A stretch of 64,000 nt of DNA, from NCBI GenBank assembly GCA_964596245.1, contig CAZQSK010000003.1, forward strand, positions 1 to 64,000. Direction: 5' to 3'. The notes beneath the pieces are model-generated. The model did not search any database, had not been told where the DNA came from, and saw only the letters and a list, made by a program, of their open reading frames with translations. Each line of letters begins with the position of its first letter. Positions within the stretch are counted from its first letter, which is position 1. This document shows positions 50,042-58,004 of this stretch, in pieces. This stretch comes from RHKK01 sp964596245 (GTDB lineage: Bacteria; Patescibacteriota; Patescibacteriia; 2-12-FULL-60-25). Position numbers and translations under genes: made by a program.

Positions 50042-51297
50042 GAGAACGTATTGTCGCCGGCATAGACCTCGGAAGCCACGCCATTCGATTGGCCGTTGGC
50101 CAGGTTACTTCCGGTTCCGACAAACGCGAGGTTCTTCAGTTGATCGGCGCCTACGAGGTCCCGTCACGTGGTATTTCAAAAGGTTCGATTCGTTCCATTG
50201 ATGACGCCGTGAGTGGCATTTCCGAATGTCTTGATGGGGCAGAGCGCCAAGTCGGCGTTCCCGTATCCGAAGCCTATGTGGGTATAGGTGGCACGCCCGT
50301 TCAAGTCGTTGTGACCAAGGGCGTGGTCGGCGTTTCTCGTCCGGACAATGAAATTCGCGACGAAGACTATTTCCGCGTGATTGATGCAGCCACCGGCGGC
50401 CAACCCGCCAACTTTGATGTTCTGCACCGTATCCCTCAGCGTTTTACGGTTGATAATCAGGCCGGCATCAAGGATCCCGTCGGCATGGAGGGCAAGCGCC
50501 TCGAAGCCGACGTATGCGTCATCCAGGGCCTTACAAGCCATGTACGCAGCCTTACCAAGGCCGTAGGGAGCGCGAATGTCGATGTGACGGGAATTGTCTT
50601 TACTCCGCTCGCTTCGGCCGAGGCTGCCCTTACCAGTCGCCAGAGAGATTTGGGTGTGGCTTTGGTGAATATCGGTGCAACCACAACCTCAGTTGCGGTA
50701 TTTGAAGAAGGGGAGCTTTTACACGCCGCCGTGATTCCCATGGGCGCCGATCACATCACGCGTGATATCGCCATTGTGTTGCGCACCTCGCTTGAAGTCG
50801 CTGACAAATGTAAGCAGCTCTACGTTTCTGCGATGCCGGATCTTGCGAGCGATCGCGAGCTCGTTGATTTGCGTGATCTCGGAGCCACGGACGAAGAACT
50901 GGTGTCTCCGCGTTTTATGTCTGACATCGCATCCGCGCGTTTGGAAGATTTATTCTCGGCCGTTGAAAAAGAATTGCGCGCGGCAGATCGCAGCGGCAAC
51001 TTGCCGGCCGGCGCCATTTTGTCCGGCGGTGGTGCCAAGTTGCGTGGCATGGTTGAGGCCGCGAAAAAACATTTACGTTTGCCGGCAAGCTTGTCCGCCG
51101 GAGCACCCCTACAGACTCCGCTCAGTGAGGTGGCGCGCGACCCGGCTTTTTCATCCGCGATCGGCGTCATGATGTGGGGCTTTAATAATGAACGAAGTGA
51201 AAATCAGAATGGGGGCGCATGGGGCGGAAAGGGTAAGGCCGTTGGCGGCAAAGTCGGAGAGTCTTTGAAGAAAATTTTTAAGTCATTCATCCCTTGA
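50038..51297 (+). CDS. ftsA: Cell division protein FtsA
   Basis: The 419-residue actin-fold protein has VAGIDLGSHAIRLAVG (phosphate 1), VGIGGTPVQVV, VALVNIGATTTSVAVFEEG (phosphate 2), and AILSGGGAKLRGMVEAA. The C-terminal GGKVGESLKKIFKSFIP is the amphipathic membrane-targeting helix. It tethers FtsZ to the membrane. The ATG at 50038 is preferred over longer in-frame starts inside dgkA, because the family begins here and the ATGA overlap matches the operon style. Confidence 0.96.
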   Translation: MRERIVAGIDLGSHAIRLAVGQVTSGSDKREVLQLIGAYEVPSRGISKGSIRSIDDAVSGISECLDGAERQVGVPVSEAYVGIGGTPVQVVVTKGVVGVSRPDNEIRDEDYFRVIDAATGGQPANFDVLHRIPQRFTVDNQAGIKDPVGMEGKRLEADVCVIQGLTSHVRSLTKAVGSANVDVTGIVFTPLASAEAALTSRQRDLGVALVNIGATTTSVAVFEEGELLHAAVIPMGADHITRDIAIVLRTSLEVADKCKQLYVSAMPDLASDRELVDLRDLGATDEELVSPRFMSDIASARLEDLFSAVEKELRAADRSGNLPAGAILSGGGAKLRGMVEAAKKHLRLPASLSAGAPLQTPLSEVARDPAFSSAIGVMMWGFNNERSENQNGGAWGGKGKAVGGKVGESLKKIFKSFIP

Positions 51298-51307
51298 CAG
51301 TCCGTGT

Positions 51308-51336
51308 TTGACCCCCCTTGGACCGGGGCGTATCGT
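51308..51336 (+). promoter_or_regulatory. Promoter of ftsZ
   Basis: TTGACC (51308-51313), a 17-bp spacer and TATCGT (51331-51336), giving a leader of about 65 nt. An overlapping TTGACA at 51294 is a weaker alternative. Confidence 0.6.
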
Positions 51337-51406
51337 CGAAAAGTAATAGACGAACACTTTTGTTGTTAATTAGGCGACGAATTGAACCTCAGACGTACTC
51401 AAAACT

Positions 51407-52738
51407 ATGGCCGAAGTAAAACCGGAAATCGAAACATTTGCGAAGATCAAAGTCGTCGGCGTCGGCGGCTCTGGTGGAGCGTCCACGAATCGCATGATCG
51501 CGTCGAAAATTCGCGGCGTGGATTTTATTGCCATGAACACCGACGTACAGGCGCTTCATCTTTCGCTCGCTCCGACCAAGCTGCATATCGGTAAGACCGT
51601 CACGCGCGGTTTGGGAGCTGGAATGGACCCGGAGGTTGGTGCACGTGCGGCCGACGAAAGCGCAAATGAAATTCGGGAGACGTTGAAGGGCGCCGACATG
51701 GTGTTCATCGCGTGTGGTCTCGGTGGTGGTACGGGTTCGGGCGCCGGTCCGGTTGTCGCGCAGGTCGCCAAGGAGCTTGGCGCGCTTACCGTTGCCGTCG
51801 TCACACGTCCGTTCGCCTTTGAGGGAACACAGCGCAAGGCCATCGCCGAACAGGCGTTGGAAAAACTCGCCGCTCAGGTTGATACGATTGTCACCATTCC
51901 CAACGACCGCATCCTACAGCTCATCGATCGTAAGACCACGATGATGGAAGCGTTTGAAACGATCGACGACGTGTTGCGTCAGGCCGTGCAGGGCATTTCC
52001 GAATTGATTACAAGCCCGGGCCAGATCAACACCGACTTCGCCGACGTACGCAAAATCATGAACAATAAGGGACCGGCCCTGATGGGTATCGGCCGTGGTC
52101 ATGGCGAGAACCGTGCCGTGGACGCTGCGAAGGCGGCCATTGCTTCGCCATTGCTTGAAGTTTCGATGGATGGCGCCAAGAGTGTGCTTATTTCCATCAC
52201 GGGTGGCTCTAACCTCACGCTTCAGGAAGTCACCGAGGCCGCCACGCTCGTCACAAAGAGCGCGGATCCGGATGCGACGGTCATTTGGGGAACGGCGATC
52301 GACGAAGGCATGAAGGATGATGTGAAGATCACGGTTATCGCTACCGGCTTTGATCGCTTACCGCCGGGAATGTCCGGGAATGTACGCAAGCCTGCCGCCG
52401 TTCCGGCTGCAACGAATAACGCGTACGTACCGAAGCCCGCACCGAATGCCGCTCCGGAACCGTTGCCGCGCTTGTCTTTGCAGACGCCGCGCGTGCCGAA
52501 TAATCCGGTCCCTCCAGGATTCGGTTCGCCCTTGCAGGTCGCCTCCGTGCCCAAGGTCGAACCGGCGGTTGAGGCTCCTGTTCAGGAAGGACCTACGCCG
52601 AAACAGAATATTATTTCACGCCCGGCACCCGCTCCGACACCTGCTCCGGCTACGGATGTTTCACGCGTCAAGAAAGTCGCTGAAGAAGAGGATGACATGG
52701 AGGCGATTCCGAGCTTCATTCGTAAGAAGATGATGTAG
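51407..52738 (+). CDS. ftsZ: Cell division protein FtsZ
   Basis: The 443-residue tubulin-like GTPase has the start KVVGVGGSGGASTNRMI, the GTP-binding GLGGGTGSGAGP signature, and the T7-type region (NTDFADVRKIMNNKG). A Pro/Ala-rich linker leads to the conserved C-terminal peptide AIPSFIRKKM, which binds FtsA. It has its own promoter and is followed by nrdR two bases after the stop. Confidence 0.98.
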   Translation: MAEVKPEIETFAKIKVVGVGGSGGASTNRMIASKIRGVDFIAMNTDVQALHLSLAPTKLHIGKTVTRGLGAGMDPEVGARAADESANEIRETLKGADMVFIACGLGGGTGSGAGPVVAQVAKELGALTVAVVTRPFAFEGTQRKAIAEQALEKLAAQVDTIVTIPNDRILQLIDRKTTMMEAFETIDDVLRQAVQGISELITSPGQINTDFADVRKIMNNKGPALMGIGRGHGENRAVDAAKAAIASPLLEVSMDGAKSVLISITGGSNLTLQEVTEAATLVTKSADPDATVIWGTAIDEGMKDDVKITVIATGFDRLPPGMSGNVRKPAAVPAATNNAYVPKPAPNAAPEPLPRLSLQTPRVPNNPVPPGFGSPLQVASVPKVEPAVEAPVQEGPTPKQNIISRPAPAPTPAPATDVSRVKKVAEEEDDMEAIPSFIRKKMM

Positions 52739-52740
52739 GT

Positions 52741-53238
52741 ATGCATTGTCCCGTCTGCAATCACCCTGAATCAAGGGTGGTGGACACGCGAGTATCGCCG
52801 GACGGGACATCTATTCGCCGCCGTCGCGAATGCGATAAGTGCGGCTACCGTTTTTCGACCAACGAAACCGTTGAGTTGTTGAATATCGTGATGATTAAGC
52901 GCGACGGCTCGCATGAGCTGTATTCGCGCGAAAAGATCGAGCGCGGACTGCGTCGCGCATTGGAGAAGCGTCCGCACACGGAAACGGATTTTCGCGCACT
53001 CGTGAACGGCATTGAACGCGACATTCAGCGTCTCAATGCCACGGAGATACGCAGCTCCGATATCGGCCATATCGTCATGGAGCGTCTCAAGGGATTTGAT
53101 AAGGTAGCCTATATTCGTTTCGCATCCGTGTATCGTAATTTTGAAGACGTGAAGACATTCCGCGATGAGTTGAACCGTCTCGGCCAGCCCAAAAAGAGAC
53201 GACTGAAGCCAAAATCAAAAAAGAAGCGCGTCGCGTGA
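52741..53238 (+). CDS. nrdR: Transcriptional repressor NrdR
   Basis: The 165-residue regulator of ribonucleotide reductase genes has the N-terminal zinc ribbon (CPVCNHPESRVVDTR...CDKCGYRFSTNE) and an ATP-cone domain (VMIKRDGSHELYSREKIERGLRRALEKRP). A Lys/Arg-rich tail of about 20 residues follows. It sits directly after ftsZ. Confidence 0.96.
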   Translation: MHCPVCNHPESRVVDTRVSPDGTSIRRRRECDKCGYRFSTNETVELLNIVMIKRDGSHELYSREKIERGLRRALEKRPHTETDFRALVNGIERDIQRLNATEIRSSDIGHIVMERLKGFDKVAYIRFASVYRNFEDVKTFRDELNRLGQPKKRRLKPKSKKKRVA

Positions 53239-53257
53239 AGTGCGATGTACGAGGTGG

Positions 53258-53263
53258 TATAAT
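53258..53263 (+). promoter_or_regulatory. Extended -10 of the HtrA-like gene
   Basis: TGG-TATAAT is a consensus extended -10 box ending six bases before the ATG at 53270; the transcript should be leaderless. Confidence 0.7.
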
Positions 53264-53269
53264 GGATGC

Positions 53270-54319
53270 ATGCGTTTCAACGCGCGCACCCTCGGTTTTT
53301 TATTAGTCGGATCCGCAACCTGCGGTGCTTTTGCAGGCGCGGGAACTGCAGCGTTGCTTGTATCTGCGTTGCCCCAGGCTCCGGGTATTGTGCAGCGTAT
53401 TGAGCAATCAAGTGATGATGTACTGACCGAAACCGTCGAGCGCGTATTGCCATCCGTTGTTTCGATCGAAATCTCACAGGTAGAGGATGAAGAACTGACC
53501 GGCGGCGGCTCCGGATTTTTCATTTCCGAAGACGGGCTTGTGGTCACGAATCGCCATGTTATTTCCGACGACGCGCGTTATACCGTCATTACCCAGGACG
53601 GAGAAAGATATCCGGCCAAAGTCTTGGCCCTGGATCCGAGTCTCGATTTGGGTGTGTTAAAGATCGAGAGTTCGACCACGGTTCCGTATCTCGAATTAGG
53701 GGATAGCGATGCGCTTCGGCCTGGCCAAACCGTGATCGCGGTGGGAAATGCGTTGGCCGAATTTCAAAATTCCGTGACAAAAGGGATTGTGTCCGGTTTG
53801 AATCGTCGTCTGTATGCGGGAGATTTTAATGAGGAGGAATTGATTGAAGAAGCTATTCAGACCGACGCAGCCATCAATCCCGGGAATTCCGGCGGCCCAC
53901 TCCTCACGCTTGATGGAAAAGTGGTCGGCATGAATACGGCCGTTTCCGACGGTGCGCAGTCGCTGGGTTTTGCACTCCCATCCAACTCATTGAAGCGTGC
54001 GGTTGATAGCGTTCGTCGTTTTGGACGTATCGTCCGTCCGTGGATTGGTGTTCGTTATTCCTTGCAGGAAGAGGGCGCGCTGGTGTTGCGTGGTGGTAGT
54101 GGCGAGTCAGCAGTGGAAGCGAATTCACCGGCAGCAAAAGCTGGATTAAAAGAAGGGGATTTGATTATCGAAATCGATGGCGTAGCCATTAATATCGAAC
54201 GCTCGCTCGGTTCGGCTATCGGCCGTCGAGAGCCGGGGGATATCATCATCATAAAAATCATTCGTGATGATAAGACCATGCAAATTCCTGTCACGCTCGA
54301 AGAACGCCCCAAGCTATGA
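53270..54319 (+). CDS. DegP/HtrA-type serine protease
   Basis: The 349-residue protein has an N-terminal membrane/signal segment (TLGFLLVGSATCGAFAGAGTAALLVSAL), a trypsin-like domain with catalytic H96 (TNRHVIS), D126 (LDLGVLKI) and S207 (INPGNSGGPLL), and a C-terminal PDZ domain (NSPAAKAGLKEGDLIIEIDGVAI). It should degrade or refold damaged extracytoplasmic proteins. The ATG at 53270 is fixed by the -10 box just upstream. It is coupled to pyk by an overlapping ATGA. Confidence 0.94.
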   Translation: MRFNARTLGFLLVGSATCGAFAGAGTAALLVSALPQAPGIVQRIEQSSDDVLTETVERVLPSVVSIEISQVEDEELTGGGSGFFISEDGLVVTNRHVISDDARYTVITQDGERYPAKVLALDPSLDLGVLKIESSTTVPYLELGDSDALRPGQTVIAVGNALAEFQNSVTKGIVSGLNRRLYAGDFNEEELIEEAIQTDAAINPGNSGGPLLTLDGKVVGMNTAVSDGAQSLGFALPSNSLKRAVDSVRRFGRIVRPWIGVRYSLQEEGALVLRGGSGESAVEANSPAAKAGLKEGDLIIEIDGVAINIERSLGSAIGRREPGDIIIIKIIRDDKTMQIPVTLEERPKL

Positions 54320-55689
54320 TGAAACGCACCAAAATTGTTTGCACGATCGGTCCCGCCTCGCATGAAGTCGAGCAATTGCTTGAACTTACGCATGCCGGGA
54401 TGAATGTCTGCCGCCTCAATTTTTCACATGGCACACATGAAGATCATGCTGAGCTCATCAAACGCATCCGACAGGTTTCGGAATTGAGCGGTGAGCCGCT
54501 TACGATCTTGCAAGATCTACAAGGACCGAAGATCCGCGTCGGCGACATGCCGGAGGCGGGTGTTGAATTGAAAGCGGGTAAGACCATCATTTTTACATCC
54601 GGAAAAGGGGACGTGCCGAAAAAGATTCCGGTTTCCTATCCGAATCTTCATGAAGATGTAAAAGAAGGCCAGCGTTTGTTGTTGGATGATGGGTTGCTTG
54701 AAGTGAAAGTGATGTCCATCAAAGGGCAGGATGTGACATGTGAGATTATTACCGGTGGAATTCTCAAGTCTCACAAAGGCCTTAATTTGCCGGAAACGCA
54801 AACCAAGATCTCGGCTATCAGCGATAAAGACAAAGAAGATATCGTCTTCGGTGTTGCCCAAGGCGTGGATTGGATCGCTTTGTCTTTCGTCCGCTCAGCC
54901 GACGATATTCGTGCGCTGCGTAAGCTGATCGGTAAAGCGCCGATTAAAGTCATGGCTAAGATCGAAAAACCGGAAGCCGTCGACAAGATGGATGAAATCA
55001 TCGCTGAGGTTGATGGCATCATGGTGGCGCGCGGTGATCTTGGTATCGAGATGCCGGCAGAGAAAGTCCCTGTTATTCAAAAAGATTTGATTAAGAAGTG
55101 TTTGGCTGCCAGCAAGCCGGTAATTGTGGCAACACAAATGCTCGATTCAATGATTCGCAACCCGCGAGCCACACGCGCTGAAGTTTCAGACATCGCGAAT
55201 GCTGTTATCGATCACACCGATGCAACAATGTTGTCTGGCGAGACGGCGAGCGGCGAACATCCGCTTGAAGCTGTGAAAACCATGGCAGCAACCATCATCG
55301 AAACTGAAAAGAGCGCGTATGATGATTTGCTTGTTCATTCGCCTGACTCAAATGTCACGGCCATCATCGAACGCGCCAAAGAAGCAAAAGCGATTCTCGT
55401 CGCTTCACCCAGCGGTGATGCAGCGCGCGTCGTCAGCCGGTTCCGTCGCGAGCTTCCGATTTATGCATTTAGTTCTCGCAACGAGGTTATCCATCAATTA
55501 AATGTGTCTTGGGGTGTTGTGCCTATCTTGTTGCCAAAGGCTGTCACGGTTCCGCAACTCATCGAGCAGGGGATGGAGGAGCTTTTACGACGCAAGCTAT
55601 TAGACAAGGGGGATGACATCATCGTCATCTCCGGCGAACCGCTCGGAGATACGGGACATGTGCAACTTGTGGAGATGAGGAAGATTTGA
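54316..55689 (+). CDS. pyk: Pyruvate kinase
   Basis: The 457-residue enzyme makes pyruvate and ATP from phosphoenolpyruvate. Diagnostic segments are TKIVCTIGPASHEV, GMNVCRLNFSHGTHEDH, IMVARGDLGIEMP, and VIVATQMLDSMIRNPRATRAEVSDIANAV. The C-terminal allosteric domain is reduced but present. An in-frame second ATG at 54319 is equally possible as the start. Confidence 0.97.
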   Translation: MMKRTKIVCTIGPASHEVEQLLELTHAGMNVCRLNFSHGTHEDHAELIKRIRQVSELSGEPLTILQDLQGPKIRVGDMPEAGVELKAGKTIIFTSGKGDVPKKIPVSYPNLHEDVKEGQRLLLDDGLLEVKVMSIKGQDVTCEIITGGILKSHKGLNLPETQTKISAISDKDKEDIVFGVAQGVDWIALSFVRSADDIRALRKLIGKAPIKVMAKIEKPEAVDKMDEIIAEVDGIMVARGDLGIEMPAEKVPVIQKDLIKKCLAASKPVIVATQMLDSMIRNPRATRAEVSDIANAVIDHTDATMLSGETASGEHPLEAVKTMAATIIETEKSAYDDLLVHSPDSNVTAIIERAKEAKAILVASPSGDAARVVSRFRRELPIYAFSSRNEVIHQLNVSWGVVPILLPKAVTVPQLIEQGMEELLRRKLLDKGDDIIVISGEPLGDTGHVQLVEMRKI

Positions 55690-55705
55690 TCCCAAAACAG
55701 AAGGC

Positions 55706-55734
55706 TTGACAGCAAGCCCATTCACTGAGAAAAT
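55706..55734 (+). promoter_or_regulatory. Possible promoter of the RNA at 55735
   Basis: TTGACA (55706-55711) followed at 17 bp by GAAAAT (55729-55734). The -35 is perfect and the -10 weak. Confidence 0.5.
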
Positions 55735-55957
55735 CCGTTCGTCCTGATCGATTCGTAAGAACGGTTCAATACAGGCATCGCCGATTTATCGACGCGCTAC
55801 CTACGTGGAGAGCGATCTCCGAGGATGGGGACTTGGAAAAAGGGTAACCAGTACGTAGAGCAAACCCACTATTTCTCGAGAATAGATAAACGGGAGAGCG
55901 CCGGACGTTACCACCCTCCCTTAAATCCCCTCATGCCCGGGCCTGAGGGGATTTTTG
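55735..55957 (+). ncRNA. Candidate structured non-coding RNA
   Basis: This stretch of about 220 bases has no convincing ORF but has a TTGACA upstream, several strong helices and a terminator. Helices include CCGTTC/GAACGG (55735-55764), GGAGA-GCGA-TCTCC with a GNRA-type loop, CTACGT/ACGTAG around it, and GGGAG...CTCCC near the 3' end. The terminator AATCCCCTCA...TGAGGGGATT (55924-55953) plus TTTTT follows. Length and isolation suggest a housekeeping RNA such as 6S, but I cannot match a family; it lacks the SRP, RNase P and tmRNA signatures I know. Confidence 0.55.
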
Positions 55958-56853
55958 TTATCTGATCCTGTGCTTTTTCCCATCTTCAGTCGTTTCACGA
56001 TGTTCATGAGAAGTTCTTTTGAATGGGAGATGAGGTATCTTTTTGCATTTATGCCGATCAATATATTCGCCTTCCTTACCTTCTTTTTTGGGAAAAGCGA
56101 ATACGCGGTCATTTCTTTTTCGCCCTCGGGATGAATCTCGATCAGTAACTTGGGAGATAGTGGGATCAATAGAACTCCGAAAGGGTGTTTTCCGGGTAGT
56201 ACAACCACCGGATTATCGCTTGTGATGAAGGCGGCTCCCTTTGCAGCTCGACAGACACGCCAAGCCATCCGAGCCAAGTCTTTGGACATCGGCTGATGTC
56301 GCTTGACGAGCTCTTGTAATGCTTTGGCGGGTTTGTGTTTTGTTTCTACTTTTCCGTTTATGAAACAGTCCCGATAGCGTGCGATTTCATCTGGCGCAAG
56401 CGTGAGATCGGTTTCACGACGAAGTCGCTCAAGTTTCGCATCATCAAAGATGATTTCTCGTAGCTTTTCCCAGGCCCTCTGATCTTCTTGGGCCAAGGTT
56501 TCTTTAATCATTTCCGGATGGCGCAAGATATGGAGCGTGATAAAGCGTGCCAGGGATTCTTTTGCAGAACCGGTTAATCCAAAATCTTCCGATTCAAGTA
56601 CTTGGATGATCGGCGCTGCCTCATCTTCGATACTCTTGCTCCAAATATTTTCCAGTCCGTAACGAAGTTCCTCAGTCACTCCTTCACCTTCGATCAAGAG
56701 CAGATCTTCTTGGACACAAATCGCTTTTGGACTTTTTTGATCGTGAAAAGTTCCTTTTTCTATATTATATACGCACAAAAATGGCGATTCCGGCGTTCGG
56801 AATTTCTTTAGAATAAATTTCGCATGCCAATGGTGGTCGGTCGGCTGATTCAT
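55921..56853 (-). CDS. DUF4238-family protein
   Basis: The 310-residue protein matches the DUF4238 pattern: an early HHWHAKFILKKF, a helical middle, and AAFITSDNPVVVLPG. Function is not established. The final residues are encoded by the terminator hairpin shared with the RNA on the other strand. Codon use is native. No -35 is clear. Confidence 0.78.
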   Translation of the reverse strand: MNQPTDHHWHAKFILKKFRTPESPFLCVYNIEKGTFHDQKSPKAICVQEDLLLIEGEGVTEELRYGLENIWSKSIEDEAAPIIQVLESEDFGLTGSAKESLARFITLHILRHPEMIKETLAQEDQRAWEKLREIIFDDAKLERLRRETDLTLAPDEIARYRDCFINGKVETKHKPAKALQELVKRHQPMSKDLARMAWRVCRAAKGAAFITSDNPVVVLPGKHPFGVLLIPLSPKLLIEIHPEGEKEMTAYSLFPKKKVRKANILIGINAKRYLISHSKELLMNIVKRLKMGKSTGSDNKNPLRPGHEGI

Positions 56854-56885
56854 TCATGCGCTTTTACCACGTTGCTCACAATAAT

Positions 56886-56914
56886 CAAAACCCCCACCTG
56901 AAGGCGGGGGTTTT
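56886..56914 (-). terminator. Terminator after tRNA-Asp
   Basis: On the minus strand AACCCCC...GGGGGTT continues into TTGATT. It may also work for the opposite strand. Confidence 0.75.
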
Positions 56915-56917
56915 GTA

Positions 56918-56995
56918 TGGCGGACGCGAAGGGATTCGAACCCTCGGTCTTCTCCGTGACAGGGAGACGTGTTAACCGGGCTACACCACGCGTCC
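56918..56995 (-). tRNA. tRNA-Asp (anticodon GUC)
   Basis: On the minus strand the acceptor is GGACGCG, the anticodon stem TCTCC/GGAGA holds loop CTGTCAC (anticodon GTC), and the T arm contains GGTTCGAATCC. The CCA end is encoded; length 78 nt. Confidence 0.95.
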
Positions 56996-57087
56996 ATGAC
57001 TGTTGACGAGCGTCTAACTTAGGAAGACGATAGAAACTGTCTCAGCGGGCCATACCTTAGCAAGGACAGGCCTCGCTGGCAAGCCTT

Positions 57088-57501
57088 ATGTTCGCCCTTA
57101 TTCGGCATGCCGGATATCACCTCGGTAGCGGTTCTTTGACCACGGACGGCAGTGGCCAGGTTTTGAGCTTGTCCGAGGGTTTAAAGGCCATTTCGGGGCC
57201 TTGGAAGGGGGTTAGGGTCTCGCCCACGCCTCGAACCAAGGAGACGGGGGCGGTTATTTCCAAGGCCCTCGGAATCCCAATGGAAGAGGACGACCGTATC
57301 GGGATGGACGGGGATTTGCGGGACCTACTTCCGCCGACCGAACCGGACGGCATTATCTTCGTCTCTCATCTGCCTATTTTGAGTCGTTGGCTGCGCGCTT
57401 GGAGCAAAGAATTTGGTCAGAACGAACCGGCGCTTACGGAAATCGCTTGCGGTTATCTCATTGATCCGGAAAAGAAAACAATACAGCCCATCACGCCCTA
57501 G
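57088..57501 (+). CDS. Histidine phosphatase (SixA/phosphoglycerate mutase-like)
   Basis: The 137-residue protein has the catalytic LIRHAGYH (RHG variant with Ala), VSPTPRTKETGAVISKAL with the second Arg, and the late His in IIFVSHLPILSRW. It is short, close to SixA-type phosphohistidine phosphatases. The substrate is unknown. A TACCTT at 57052 may be its -10. Confidence 0.83.
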   Translation: MFALIRHAGYHLGSGSLTTDGSGQVLSLSEGLKAISGPWKGVRVSPTPRTKETGAVISKALGIPMEEDDRIGMDGDLRDLLPPTEPDGIIFVSHLPILSRWLRAWSKEFGQNEPALTEIACGYLIDPEKKTIQPITP

Positions 57502-57517
57502 ACAAAGGGGCTTTTTT
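57494..57517 (+). terminator. Terminator after the histidine phosphatase
   Basis: GCCCT...AGGGGC with one bulge, then TTTTTT. The TAG stop lies in the stem-loop. Confidence 0.7.
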
Positions 57518-57557
57518 GTGTCAACCTGTGTCCGCCAAGAAAGGTGAGGTTCGCGTC

Positions 57558-57941
57558 ATGACCCATTCGTTGATCCTTCCGCCGAGCTTCAACCCGAAGC
57601 GCAATTGTCTCGAGCTCGTCCGTACGCCGGGCGAGTTCCTCGAGATCGCCGTCGATCCGTATCTCAAGCTTCTCTACGACGAGGAGGAGTACTTCAACAA
57701 GAAGCACGGTGCCGAGCTGCACGGTGTGCGACTGGTCGGCTGGAGGCTCCTCGATCAACAGGTCCGTGGCCTGCTCGAGCTTCCGCCCGACAAGCCGCTC
57801 AAGATCAAGAAGGTCCTCGAGCTCTCGATCGTCGGCGCACATGCCACGATCGACTACCCGAAGGAGTTCGAAGAAGCAAAGGCTTTCTACGAGAGGGTCA
57901 AGAACTTCGTCGGCGACCTCGAGGTCGCCATCCCGCTCTGA
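57558..57941 (+). CDS. Hypothetical protein, GC-rich solitary gene
   Basis: The 127-residue protein is unassigned. It is soluble and charged (LKLLYDEEEYFNKKHGAELHG, PKEFEEAKAFYERVKNFVGDLEVAIPL), with no signal peptide. The ATG at 57558 follows AAAGGTGAGG. Codons are GC-ending; it lies alone between two terminators. Confidence 0.7.
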   Translation: MTHSLILPPSFNPKRNCLELVRTPGEFLEIAVDPYLKLLYDEEEYFNKKHGAELHGVRLVGWRLLDQQVRGLLELPPDKPLKIKKVLELSIVGAHATIDYPKEFEEAKAFYERVKNFVGDLEVAIPL

Positions 57942-57968
57942 CCCCGCCATCGGCGGGGTATTATTTTT
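57942..57968 (+). terminator. Terminator after 57558-57941
   Basis: ACCCCGCC-ATC-GGCGGGGT followed by ATTATTTTT, starting at the stop codon. Confidence 0.88.
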
Positions 57969-57992
57969 CTTGTTCGACAGGCTCCAAAACGC

Positions 57993-57998
57993 TACCCT
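57993..57998 (+). promoter_or_regulatory. -10 box of the DAO-type oxidoreductase gene
   Basis: TACCCT ends six bases before the ATG at 58005. TTGTTC lies 17 bp upstream of it. Confidence 0.55.
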
Positions 57999-58004
57999 GT
58001 ACCC

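Noticed and set aside
55735..55957. Assignment of the structured region as tmRNA, SRP RNA or RNase P RNA
   Set aside because: It lacks the tRNA-like ends, the SRP apical motif and the RNase P conserved blocks. It is left as an unassigned RNA.
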